Assembly: GCA_029721515.1 (NCBI GenBank)
Contig: CM056559.1
Location: 9,549,001 to 9,613,000 of the forward strand
DNA from: Synanceia verrucosa
Lineage: Eukaryota > Chordata > Actinopteri > Perciformes > Synanceiidae
Direction of reading: 5' to 3'
DNA: 64,000 nt
Both the position numbers and the translations under genes were made by a program. Below are positions 1 through 12,180 of the stretch, one piece after another. Under the pieces are notes generated by a model. It did not search any database. It was not told where the DNA came from and saw nothing but the letters and a program-made list of their open reading frames with translations. Each line of letters opens with the position of its first letter. Positions within the stretch are counted from its first letter, which is position 1.

Positions 1-3000
1 TTTTAGAAAAGAGAAAGGGGAGAGCAAAAAGCAGCATGTGGGGTCACATCTGTTTTCATACTGAGGCAGGGATAGTTGTTTTGCCTTCCTCTGGTCTGTG
101 ATGTCAGAGAGAATTTGGAACCGTATCAGCTAACCTGATTGGCCAGTTGGCTCATGTGAGAACTCTGGGATATGAGGCAGCGGGGGAGCAACAGTGCCAA
201 ACAGAGGGAAGAGAAGGGATGGGCGGGGAGAGGAAAGGAAATGTGGAAAGGAGACTTGGCCTTGTTGCTAAGTAGAGGAATGATTTTAATGGTGTGTGTG
301 TGTGTTTTCGTGTTTTCATAGGGTGGGAGGCAGGGGGTTAACACATGGATGAGGTCCAGGAGAAATGCTGTAACATCCAACCTAGTTCCTTTCCTGTCTC
401 AGCAGAGAGAATGGTCTAATTCTCACCCCCTGCCTTGTCCTGAAACATTTTCTTCCTCCAGGCTTGGATAGGGAACAGAGCCGGCACGCCATACAAACTA
501 GTTGCAAGAAGAATTCTTAATGTTGCACATATGTAACTTTTAGAAATGAGGAGGCGGAGGTCAGCAGCGGTCAGGATAGATTGTTTTCCCTGTATGGTTG
601 CATCTATGTTTGTGCTCTGCTATTATATTTATCCCATTTTAACTAGTCCTCAGCCTCTCAGACTTCTGATCCAGACTTCTGGTCCAGACTGATGTGAGCT
701 GCCACTCTTAACACAGGCAAAGGTTTCTCTGAGGGGACAGATCCTCTCTAGTCCACAACTGAAATAACTGTGATAAATAATCGTCTCTCTGTGATCAATT
801 TAAAAAAAGATATGCTCAATGGCAGTTCTTATATTAGTAACTAATAATTGATCATTTGTATCACAGAGTGACTCCGCTATGGAAAAAAAATGCATGTATT
901 TTAAGAAAACAAGATTTTCTTTTCCTCAATATACTGACTTCCTCTCAGTGCTCAGATGCTCCCCTCATGTGTTTCTACATTAAACATATTGTAATAGCAT
1001 AATACTACTGGTGGTGCAATAACGAGTGTCTCATTATTGGATATTAATTGTCTTCTCAGTTCACTATCCCAGAACACCGAAAGAACAAGCATAATTTTTA
1101 TAATACAAATGTGAAAACAAGTGTGTTCACAGTTCTCCAGTTATCTCAAAGTTACCAAGAGGGCAACAAGACAGAGATTAAAGATGAAGTTTTACATAGC
1201 TACAAAATGCCCTGCACCCTGCAAAGTGTTTATCTCACTGTGGTAAAAGCTTGATTCTTACCCTGCAAGGCTGCATTCCTCTAACTGTGATGTAGACAGG
1301 ACCAACAGGGCAGCGAGCACCACTAAGTGAGCCTCGGCAGGCACAGCTTGGCCTTGGGGCCCTAATACTGCTGTAGCTGCAGGCGCATCAGTGCGGAGCA
1401 AAGCAAAGTTGCGAGCTGTAATGGCGCTCTAGTGTCTGTCTGGAGATTGATTTAAAATGGATGACCAAGCACAACCCCTGTAACCTCTGGACAAGCAACC
1501 CCAGAGCCGGTCAGCTTCCTCCGCTCACACTGCAGAAGGAGCTCAGAGGTGACACTCCCACATGTGTGCACACACTCTGCTTTAAGAGTGTTTAAAACAT
1601 GATGCTGCCGTGGGAGAGATGCTCTGTGTGTCTCCACTTTCTCATTCATTCACATCTGCGCATCTGAATCTGTTTACAGGGGAGACAAAGCAGAGGGTAT
1701 TATATTTGGGAGTTATTAAAGTATGAAAATTGTGTTTTCTGTTGCTTGTGCATGAGCTGATCTTTGGTAGAGCCCAGAAAGAGAAAGTGGAGCTTTAAAA
1801 AAAAAAAAAAAAAAAAAGAAAGCGACATAGGAAGAAGGGGAAAGGGAGGGGAGGAAGCCTCTGCAGCCATCTGCCTTTGTGCCAACAGTTGGTTACTGTG
1901 GCAACCAGTAAAAAGTCATTATCTTTAATTTACACTGTGGCAGGTTCAGGTGTTTTCAATTGTATCATTAGCTGTTTTTTCTCTCTGCAGTGACTCACCC
2001 ATCTTTGGCAGCGGTCCTCCACTTCATTCTAGGCCTCTTCATTCCTTTTTCCCTGTGTCATCCTTTCTGTTAGTTTGCTGTGTACCTTTCTTTTCGCTGC
2101 CTCACTGACTGATTTTGTGTGTGTGTACAGTTATCCTGTTCCTAGGGCGTGCGGCGCTGTGCTTTTAGATGGCGATTGGCGAGGAGTGTTGATGGATGAC
2201 ACAGTGACAGGCGGAGCAAAAAGTGATGCGAGAACAATTTAAAGAGGAGTATGGCAGGAGCATAAAAATTGAACGGCAGTGGAGACAACTGTGGGGAAGG
2301 TGGGAGGGCAAAGAGGTAGAGAAAGTGGTTGTAACAGCGGCTTATTTCTCTCATGTTGAGGCTTGTCGGGGCGGTAGCAGCAAGAAGTGCAGATGAGCGA
2401 TCGTCAAGTAGCCCTGTCTGTGTACCATTAGCCCAACCGCAAGTGCTAAGCACTTACCAGAAGCTGCTTGTGTTAACCTCCTGTCCTCCCTCAGATGCTA
2501 ACCATCCCTGTCTCTCCTTCTTACTCTCACTCTTGTTCTCCAATATTATTTTCCAGTGCCTCATTTATAACTCCAAACATTCACATCCAGTGAACTTTCG
2601 CTCTTTTCTTTTGACTCATTTCATCTCTCTTTTTCATACGAGTAAGTTCTTGAAAGATTGAATTTACTGATGGAAAATAAGTTCTTTCTTTTTGTGCCAC
2701 TCAAAATGAAAAACACAGTTTGCTCCGTTGTCTGCAAACAATACACACGTCTCAAAAATCGTTTTGTAGTTCTCAAATCCATTTTTATCACAGAGAGATG
2801 TTTCTTGCCACCGTCGTCAGCTCGGTTGATCGGTTTGTGGGTACAAAAAGCACCCAGTTGAATGAAAAAAACATAATTACACAAACAAATTCTGGTATTG
2901 GGATCTTCTCTCTGCAATTATTGAGTCTGGGTTGTGCGTTGAGTTTATCAGAGCCTGTCAAAAGCAGTGCAGTGTCCAGGCGTACCTTTTTATTACTGCT

Positions 3001-4827
3001 GGCTGCTTTATTAGCCTTCCACAGGGCAGGGAAGGGTTGAAGGGATTGACTGGAGATGTGAGTGGAACTGGCAAATATTGACTAGTTTGTCTTGTTGTGC
3101 TGCTGGCATGGTGTGATGACGCTTTAAGGATGCTGCTGCCCAGGCCGGCCCATTAGCACCTAAAGGCTCGGGCACATGAGAACATGACGAGAACAGGCCA
3201 CATACGACGTGGCGTTCACAGTCCCGCAGTGCTGTGCCGTAGCTGCCCCATTAAGGCGATTTCACAGCCAACAATGTTTCCAAGCTTCTTCATTCTGCAG
3301 AAAGTGCTTTATGTTATCTTGCATTTCTCTCTCAGCCCATCCCCGTCCCTTCATTTCTGTCATTTTGCGATTTAATTGGTCTCAAGATTCAGCAGCGCCT
3401 GAACATTTCTTTCTGCATGGAAGCAAACGATAAACAACAATAAAGTTTTGCTGTTTATTTAAGAGCAGATGAGTTAGAAGGCATAAGTATGTGTGAGATG
3501 AGAATTAGGTGTTTCTGCATTGGAGCGTATGGTGTTTTGTTTTTTTTTATGTGATGACCATCTGTTACTAAGTAACAGTTTGGCTGATCTCTAAGCTGGT
3601 AGATCTCCATGTTAGGATCATAAAGCCTGATCATATACAAAGCCTGAGGGTTACAAGCCCAGATGGAAACACTTATGCAACATTAACTTTATTCTGTGTT
3701 GATCAGAAGGTGAAGTGTTGTGTTGCTTCTACTTCAAACTGAAATGAAAAGCCTTTCTGAGTCATGTGTATTTATGCATTTCGACAGATGGTGCCGTTTC
3801 TTAAAGGTTCTCTAAGTGATATGTGTGTCGGGGTTACAGTTTTGGCTAATTATATTTAATCAAAATTTGATTTATTCTGGGAGTCAAGAGACTTAAAAGT
3901 CCAAATTGAGTTTTTTTTTTTTTTTTAAATCTATCTTCTCGGCTATCGCCACATGTAAATAAATGCAAATTAAATGGTTGTGTATTTTCTGGCAACACCA
4001 ATCTCAGCAGCAACCATTTTGCAAGAGGAGATAGCAGGAAGCAGGCAATGTGAAAGACAGAGGTGAACGCAGCCACATGCCGGAAACGTTCTGTCATAGT
4101 AAGACAAAACAATAGATGCTGTGTGGCCGCAATCAAGTAATTGTTGCAATCAAGACTGTGCCATGAGTTTACTCTGGCCATCACAACCCTCGCAGCAGTG
4201 GATAAAGTGATAAAAAATTAAGCTCTGGCGGCAGCAACATCGCTTTGTGAAGCGTGTGCAGCTTTCCCGTCTCGGTCACCATCTGGAAAACACACTCAGC
4301 ACGTCAATTAGACACCCACCCCAGCAAAAGATGAGCGCTCCACTGAAAATGGGTTAATAACGACAATTAAATTGAAGGTAATGCCAGTGGTTGATCTGTC
4401 GCTCACAATATCTCAGCATTTCATGTGGATGGCTTTCTCTGCCTGGGGTGGAATTGTGGTTTTGAATAAGTGCGAGTCACTGAGTCGAGTTATTGGAAAT
4501 CTAAGAAATGTGGAATTGTGTTTTTATCAAGATGCTGTCTTTCTACACAAAGCCTTTCCACCCAGAGGTCAGAGGGCGGATTTGTCTTCGGTAGTTAGTC
4601 AGGAAATAAAGTTTCTGTTCTATAACTTTTCAGCTTTACGATCCCTTCAGCAGTATGAGAGCAGAATGTTTTTTTCTGGTTTACGGACTCTTTTATTGAG
4701 GAAATCTATTATGCACAGTCTGATATTTTTTTTTTGTACACAGAGAGGATGTGCTGGAAGCATTTTTCACTTTGCACTAATGTACCAAGACATTAAAAGG
4801 TGCATTGGCACAGACAAATGTAGAATT

Positions 4828-5181
4828 TTAGTTTTGATTGAAGAACCGACAGGTGCACCGATCTTTGAAAAGCCTAACCTGCCGATACTGATTTGGCTGA
4901 TTCCGATTTTTTTCCATAGTTGCTTTGTTCTTTGCAGTGCTCATAAGCGCTAACAGCAGGACACTGCCTGGCTCTTTGCTCCCGCTAGAATTAACATTAG
5001 CTTCAGCTTGATTACTAGCCTCAAATGCTGCATAATCCGCTGGGTGGTGGTTTCTCAAATGGCGAATGAGGTTTGTTGTATTAAACGTCTTGTTTGCGGC
5101 CCCACCACGACTTATTTTGGCCTTACACAGACTACAGATTGCGAACCTTTGCTCGTTTCTTTTACTGTGTAATACTGCCAA
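4828..5181 (-). pseudogene. BED zinc-finger fragment of a hAT transposase
   Basis: The minus-strand frame starts MAVLHSKRNEQRFAICSLCK and continues to NTTNLIRHLRNHHP, giving the Cys-x2-Cys and His-x4-His of a BED finger. The first aromatic part of the domain is missing, and after about 60 residues the frame loses family resemblance and runs through the element's end. No DDE catalytic region follows. It is a remnant of a ZBED-type hAT transposase, different in sequence from the BED frame in the last arhgap35 intron. Confidence 0.7.
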
Positions 5182-5437
5182 ACAGACGACATGCTTGGTC
5201 AGTCATGCTCTGGGTAACTGTTGTTTTTTCCCACGCAGTTGACGCGAGCACGTGTGCATATGTGACGTCACCTGGTGAGCGGGTCAGTCTGGCAGAGCAA
5301 AAAGCTTCAGTGGCTGGCTTTCAGATCTTTGCGGACATAGATGAGATCCGTGGCATAAGATTGGTTTTATATGTAATGATCGGCCGATCGCCGTTCCCCC
5401 TTAATTAAAGAAATCGAGGCCGATCAATCGGTGCATG
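4850..5437 (-). mobile_element. Degenerate hAT-like element with TGCACCGAT ends
   Basis: The left end contains GGTGCACCGATC, and the right end is ATCGGTGCATG, giving an inverted TGCACCGAT pair about 590 bp apart. Between them the minus strand encodes a BED zinc finger. CGATCGGCCGATC-type subterminal sequence is near the right end. No clean 8-bp target duplication is visible, so the copy is old or the outermost bases are misjudged. Confidence 0.6.
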
Positions 5438-5644
5438 TTTATATGAAAATATTCATCAAACGATATCTAGTCCCACAAGATGAAGGGTGTCCCCACTTCT
5501 GTAATGAGACAAATACACACTCACTCACTCACACACACATCAATGCCGTCAAACCAATTACATTAGCAGCTGGAATTGGAGGCTCATTCAGGTAGAAGAT
5601 TAGCAGCTGGGTTAGAAGACGCAGTGCTGTCATATTTAACCACG

Positions 5645-5671
5645 GTGTGTGTGTGTGTGTGTGTGTGTGTG
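5645..5671. repeat. (TG)n microsatellite
   Basis: A perfect GT/TG run of about 13 units. Confidence 0.92.
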
Positions 5672-7638
5672 AGCCCCCCCAGTTGAGTGTATTGAACATG
5701 TGAACTGTCTATATCTGTCTGTGTTAGTAGCTGCCTGTTTGTTTGGGCTGTTGCAGCAGGTCTGTATTGGATGTCTGGATGTGTGTATACAGTTGTGCTG
5801 ATGCTGACAAGCCTTCTAGCAGGAGAGCAGGGATCAGATGTATGCTAATATCACCAGCAGCAGACAGTCTGCTAGTCTGACAGGGGCCAGGCCGCAAGGT
5901 TGGGTTCTATGGCAGGAGAAGATGAAGCAGAGTTCAACAGAGACATGCTAAGACGGAGGAAGACAGGAAATATAGGCAGAATTAGACAAGGGCCAGGGGG
6001 CACTGAAAGAAATGAGGAGGAAGGCAGTTCATGTCTGGCAGAGGAAATTAAGTGGGAGGGAGAGCAGAGGCCTGCAGATGAGTTTTTCTGTCAAAAGAAA
6101 AAACAGGTTTGTCTGTCTGACCGTGCATGTAAACCAACTTGTTGTTGTTGTTATGTAGCCTGTTGAACATGGAGCTGATGTTTCAAAGTGTACCAAAGTG
6201 TCTGTTGATGTTGTACACATCTTTCAGGGTTTGAGCCCACAAATACCAGCCATAATTTGCAGCTTTTTTTTTCAATTCCAGTATTTAATATCCTGTCTGC
6301 TCAGTTTGGAAGTGCTTTATAAAGTCCATAATTTTTGTTATATATTTTTTCCTCTGACCAACAGTCCAAAGATATTAAATTTACAATTAGATAAAAAGGA
6401 GGAAATCTTAAAGCTTCACATTTGAGAAACAGCTAATTTGCTTGATAAATAAATTAAACAGTGACCCAGTTATTTTTATTTCAGTCGAATACCATGTGAT
6501 CTCAGGTGAAAGTGAGCAAATAAAGATGATGTTATAATGAAGCTGAGTAACTGAAGGTCAGAGAAGCTTTGTTGAGATTGCAGGAACACTGTTGCATCTC
6601 ACTTTCACTGCCTCACCATCAACTCAGAGAGAAATGACCTTATCACTGAAGAAGGTACACTTGGGCATGTGTGTGTTAGTGGAAGAGTGGACTTATGTGG
6701 TCATAGCTCAACTGTCACTGTCCATGTTTCCAGCACATTATATTTAGCTGTGCTATCAGCGAGGCCTTCAGTGACACAGTCCTTCTCTGCACTTAGTGCT
6801 CTCTCCTTCCACTCTCTCTAAAAAGAATGGAAAGCCTTTCTTTATCAGAATTAAATCTTCCTCTATTTCAGCAGTTCTGAATTTCAGATTAAGTTGTGAA
6901 TACGGTCTTCTCTGCCCTCTTCCTTTTGTCTTATTCCCGATATCCTGCATTCTTTTGAGTTGACTTGAGTGTTTGTTTGCAGTCTTTGTCCCGCTTATCC
7001 TTTTTTTTCTGCTCTTATCCTGCATCCTTCCTCCCTCTGCCTGTCCGTCCACCTCTGTCTTCAGGGGGTCCATCAGTAACCGGCCCTCTATCGCTGCAGT
7101 GCCAGACGGAGGGAGGAAGTGGAAGTGAACTCGCAGCCGAAAGCATGGCCGCATGCACTTTAGCTCACTAAAAACATAGAGAACCTAGTTGATGGCAGAC
7201 TGAAGTAGAATAAATAACATGAACTAGATGTGGAATGACAGTGTTAAAAGATTTATGTCATGTACATCAATGTGTCATACGTGTTTGTGTGTCAGTTATG
7301 TGACAGAGCAGCCACAGGGGAATTTATCTTTTTTTTCATGCAATTATATCACCATGCCATGGGATCATGCTAATGCACAAACAGCTCCACTTGTGATCCT
7401 GCAAATGGAAAGATGCAAATAGCCGGAGCTAATCCACGGTGTCCGTAATCCAGGTCCCAAATGAGCAACTGGCTGTTTGTGTGCTAGTTAATATTTTTGT
7501 GTATAACAAACATGACTTAACGTTAGCTAAACTAATGTAATGCTAAAAGTCCAGGCAGAGCTGAGCTTTTGTGGTTCATATTTTCTCCCTATAATAATTC
7601 ATTACTCTTGGATGTGAAATGTGGTAGCAGTGGTGTAC

Positions 7639-7937
7639 TAGAGGTGAAACTGTGACTGGTTTCATAATATATAACCCATAGTATGGTCCAGTTTTTAGTT
7701 AACATTAAAACCATGTGGAAGGCAGTGACAGTCAAGAGGTCTAAATCTGGATGGTCATATTCATATATCATACAGTTCATAAGGTGGTTACTAAATGCAT
7801 AGTGCTCTTAATTTTATTTGTGGTTTTAAATAGAAAACGCATGCGATCATTTCAGTGTATTCCAGGATAATAGTGATAATGTGATCATTTGGCTCACTAT
7901 TTATGTGATCGGAAATTTTCATAGCGTTTCACCTCTA
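7639..7937. mobile_element. Short MITE with 12-bp TAGAGGTGAAAC inverted ends
   Basis: TAGAGGTGAAAC at 7639-7650 is exactly reverse-complemented at 7926-7937. The 299-bp interval is AT-rich with repeated TGATCATTT words and no coding capacity. TAGAGGTG is a start seen in hAT-type elements. The neighbouring 8 bases on the two sides do not match, so a target duplication is lost or never existed. Confidence 0.55.
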
Positions 7938-10900
7938 ATGGAAACAGCGAGGGTATTTGTTTTTCCTGTTTGGTGTGTGATAGATGAGTGTGCTGCCTTT
8001 GTGGAAGAGAGTAATGACTCTTAGTGAATCCACTGCACCACAGAGCACTTCATGTGAAGTGTGTTAAATGTGGCATGTGAAGGCAGCTTTTTACATACAT
8101 ATATATCCTTTGAGTGATTGGTTATGTCTGCATGTGCATCACTGTGTTGCTTTTGGACCTGTCTTCATCAGCATTCATATTATATGTATATATTATACCA
8201 TTCATGATTCATTTTGTACATTCATATGCGTTTATACCCTTGTCTTAGGAAAAAAAAACACAGTCTGGCCCTCCCACCCTTCCACCAGCCACAGCCCAAT
8301 CTCCTGCCCCCGACCCCAGTTATGCACTAATGGACAACAAGTCTCCAGAGAGGGGGAGGAAAAAGAGTGTGGGAGACACAGAAGCGTTGGGATGAAAAAA
8401 AAAATCTTGACAGATGGGAAATCTATATGATGAGGATAATGTTTGTGGGTGAGAGAGCACGAGAGACAGCAAAATAATAAGGGAGTGGAGAGCGGAAGCA
8501 CGACTGGCTGCAGCCTTACATCATGCAGAAGGAGTGACAAAGGGAGGGAAAACATGGTTTGGACTGCAGCAAAGGGAGGGCCAGCCAGCCAGAATAAGGG
8601 AGAGATTTTCTGTCATCATCATCACACTGCTTCATGACTATTTCATGACCTTTGTTTCCATCAACTCCCAGCCTTCCTGAGTGTATAATACTGTACGACC
8701 AGAGGGTTTACTGGGAACCTGTGAGAGCGGACTTCCGAGGTAATCCTCGTTTAGCAGTTTTCAGTGTGCTAGTGATAGTTTCATCACTGCGTTAGGGAAT
8801 AACTTGATCTCTAAGCATCCCCACATGTATTGAATTTCTATCAGCCCCTTATTTTGTCTTAAATTAGGACAATGAATCCCTGCTATGTTCCACTTTGACG
8901 CGAAAAGTTCCCCCACATACACATGGTTATCAGATTCAGTCCATTTAGGCTAGCATGTCAAAGCAATAAATAAATATCAAAACCAAGGCCTGACTAACAG
9001 TTACATCCTGGCTGACTCTTCTTCCTTGCTCTGTAATGAAAGGAATGCAGCCACCCTGTGAAGGATACATGGTCTCTCCTCATGGGCAGTGAACACAGCC
9101 TCCTCCCTGTTGCCCTTTGTAGCACGTGTTATGATGAACTTTACGCCCTGCCACCCTAGCATTAGCTTCAGGCTGCACTCCAATACCCCACAGATGCATC
9201 CAGTCTTCCTTGGCCTCTCTTGTGCTTTGAGACAGTCAGTGACCTAAAAAGGCTTGGCTCGGTCAAGGCGAGATTTGCCTCAGTGTGTTTTAAACCATTA
9301 TATCTATAAATGCTTGTTAGAGAAAAGGAAGGAGACTATGCAGCATGGAAATGGATTCGGGGATGTCCTGTCTGTAATGCTGTTTGTGATTAGACAGGGA
9401 GAGGAGTGACATGACGGGTTAGACCCTGACCCTTAACTCATCCAGGCCTGGCTACGCCCTGCCCCTCTTCCCCGAGGGGATTCCAATGTGAGGCTCACAT
9501 GACCCAGGCCGCTGACCTTTCTCCCCTTCCCCTCATACTCATTCTTCTCTATACCCCCATTCTCTCCATGTGCGCTAACTTCCCACCCTCTGTCTCCTCC
9601 CCGCCAACACTTTCCACTCCTTCCTGCATCTCTTCCACCTCCTCCTACTCTCTCTCTCTTTAGCCTACCCTAATGTTTCAGGGTCAGATGCAGATGCAGT
9701 GCAGGCTCTAACCTATCTCTGCCTCAGCCCAAAACAGCCCTGGGCCTAGAGACAGTGGTATGTGGCCGAACATGCGCAGCAGACACCAGGCCTCAGGGTG
9801 AACTGCTTGACTGGACTGCTGCGCTATGGGCTGGTTTAGCTCAGGCAGTGGTGTCTTCATAGGTCTGCAGAAAGAGGAAATGTATTCCTTAAATAACTAG
9901 ATCTATTGTGAATGAAATGCTGCACTTAGACTGCCAGTAGACAGGCTGTTGAAACAAGCTGAATTGTGCAGTTGTAATGTCACATATATTCTATGTTTCT
10001 GTCAGTTTGGCTCTGGCACAACAGTCAGTCTCAGGAGGAATTTTGTTTTCTCTCATTATCTGCGATTTCTGTTTTATACCAAGGCGTCAGCACATGGCTT
10101 ATAAGTGAAATTCAGAGCCATCTGTTTGCCCCCTCGCTCTGACATGTCACTCGGACCACCAGGAGAAAAAAAGAGAACCATGTTATTTCTCTCTTATTTG
10201 CCATTCACTTTTGTGGTTATTGCAAAAATGCCCTCTCACACACATGCCAAATCTTCGCTCTACAGCTGTGAGTATGGTGGTTAACTGTCACAAAATGTGT
10301 ATGAACTTGTAGATCCACACATGGTGCTCACATAAGGAACATTCCTAAAAAAAAGATAGGTGGGGTCAGCGAAGCAGATGTTTGAAACACATCTGTGACA
10401 GTGTTGAGCCTGGCTAGCCTCCAGCTCCATAGGGACTTTAGGAGTGCTTGACTTTATTTAATCCAGACACTCACAACCACTCACAAACATGACCTATTTC
10501 ACACATGATACGCTCATCACCAGGGTGTTATTTAGGATAAAAAAGTATTCTGCGTGTGTGTGCGCTCTTTTATGTGTAAGCTCATATAGGTCATTTGTGC
10601 TAATGTGGGATTGTACCAAGGCCTCCATACTTATGTATATATAACAACCCTCTGTCACCTCGGTAAACAGCTACTTCAAGCATGTCACAACAGTTCAGTC
10701 TGTGCAGAGATGCCGTTCACAGCACCTTTGTAACAGCAGAGCAACATAGGTATCATGTAGACACACTATATTAAATTAATGCTGATTAACAGTCTGGATC
10801 CATGGTCTGTTTAGTCAGTGGACCATATCCAGGGGCAGCAGGTCATGTTTTTTGTGGCTAATTGTAGTTGAGGCTGTCTGCTCTGTAATGTGAACATGAC

Positions 10901-11187
10901 CAGGTCAGGACACAGGTGCACTTTTAACCTGCTGACTCCAGCTCTAAAGATACTACACATGCTGTTCAGTGCTCTATATACTGCACTGCTTTCAGTCTTA
11001 AGTGTGAGTGCACGCAATAAGCAGGTACACACACTTCTATACAGGCAAGAAAACACATGTACACTAAGAGGCATTAAAAACGCAACATTGTATTTTTTTC
11101 GATTTTAATTTTAATTTTCATAATTTATTGGGCGACTTCACTTGGTATGATACTGAACATGAATGAACAAAAGCAACAATAGAAAAA

Positions 11188-11457
11188 TTAATCGACATGG
11201 ATTACAAATGTCAGTATCTTGTGTGATCGTCGTGGCATAGACATGATGAGTGCGTTGATTTCGGCCACTGGAATCACTTCCCACTCTTCCAAGAGTGCAG
11301 TACGGAGATCAGCAACCGTCACCGGCAGTGGAATACAACGCCGTACACAGTGATCCAGATTGTCCCAAAGGTGTTCAATCGGATTCCTATCTGGGGAATA
11401 AGGCGGCCAGTCCATAACCTGCACATTATGTCTGACCTCCAGCTGTGAGAGCTGCAT
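11188..11457 (-). pseudogene. C-terminal fragment of a Tc1-like transposase
   Basis: The 89-residue minus-strand frame contains DWPPYSPDRNPIEHLWD, the hallmark block around the last catalytic Glu of the DD34E triad in Tc1 transposases. It continues with the usual helical C-terminus (TALLEEWEVIP) up to a short end. The DNA-binding domain and the first two catalytic Asp are absent, so the protein is dead. The N-terminal break falls at a CT-rich junction near 11460. Confidence 0.85.
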
Positions 11458-11987
11458 GCCTGTTTTTTTTCCTCCCTCCCATATGCCATCGTGTTGACAA
11501 CATCATCATTACAGATTTAAGTGTGCCAGAACACTGCGAGGTAAACAATGGACAGCACGGACATTAGCAAGTCATGTTAACGTTGTTGTTTAATGCGTTA
11601 CAATTTGTCCCTTTTGCAAAGTGTACAAACCCAGCACAGTACTAATACTAATACTAATACTAGTACTAATGCATACTGCCATGATCAATAAAAAAGGTGT
11701 CTCAGATCGCTATACAAGCTGTATATAAACACGGTCGCGTTGTTCACACCGAGATTTCCCCAGAATAATGTAAGACTAAATCACATAGCTGCGCTCATTA
11801 AAGATGATGTCGCTACACGTTTAATTTGTTTGATTAAATAAAATCTCTGTCTTTCAGAGATTGATCTCTGGAGATCAACAGGAAGTCTGATCTTATGAAT
11901 GATCAGCTCTGCAGCTCTGGAGTTTCTCACTGACAACCTGACAGGCTGCTCAGTGACTAAAGCAGAACACGACAGGCAGATACATCA

Positions 11988-12180
11988 ACGTCATCGCGTA
12001 AATAGCGAGTCAACACGGGTCGACCTGGCTCGACTTTCACACTGTAGCCGAGCCAATCCGAGCCGATAAACTCCTGGGTCGATTGCAGAGTCGTTGACCC
12101 GTGTCAAAATGCCGCGTCGACCCCTTTCACAGTGCACGAAAAACCCGCATCGACCCGCGCAGTGTGAAAGGGGCTATTTA
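11988..12180. repeat. CG-rich repeat end with GGGTCGACC words
   Basis: Unusually CpG-rich for this AT-rich region, with CGGGTCGACCTGG, TGGGTCGATTG, GCGTCGACCCC and CATCGACCCGCG and two TTTCACA-type words. The right edge CAGTGTGAAAGGGGC, read in reverse, resembles the GCCCCTTTCACACTG end of DNA transposons seen in fish. I saw no partner end. Confidence 0.5.

Noticed and set aside
4372..4953. 193-codon open frame on the + strand
   Set aside because: No family resemblance, mixed hydrophobic content from AT-rich DNA, and it runs into the hAT remnant. Chance frame.
7631..7945. 8-bp target duplication around the TAGAGGTG element
   Set aside because: TGGTGTAC and ATGGAAAC do not match, so no duplication is claimed.
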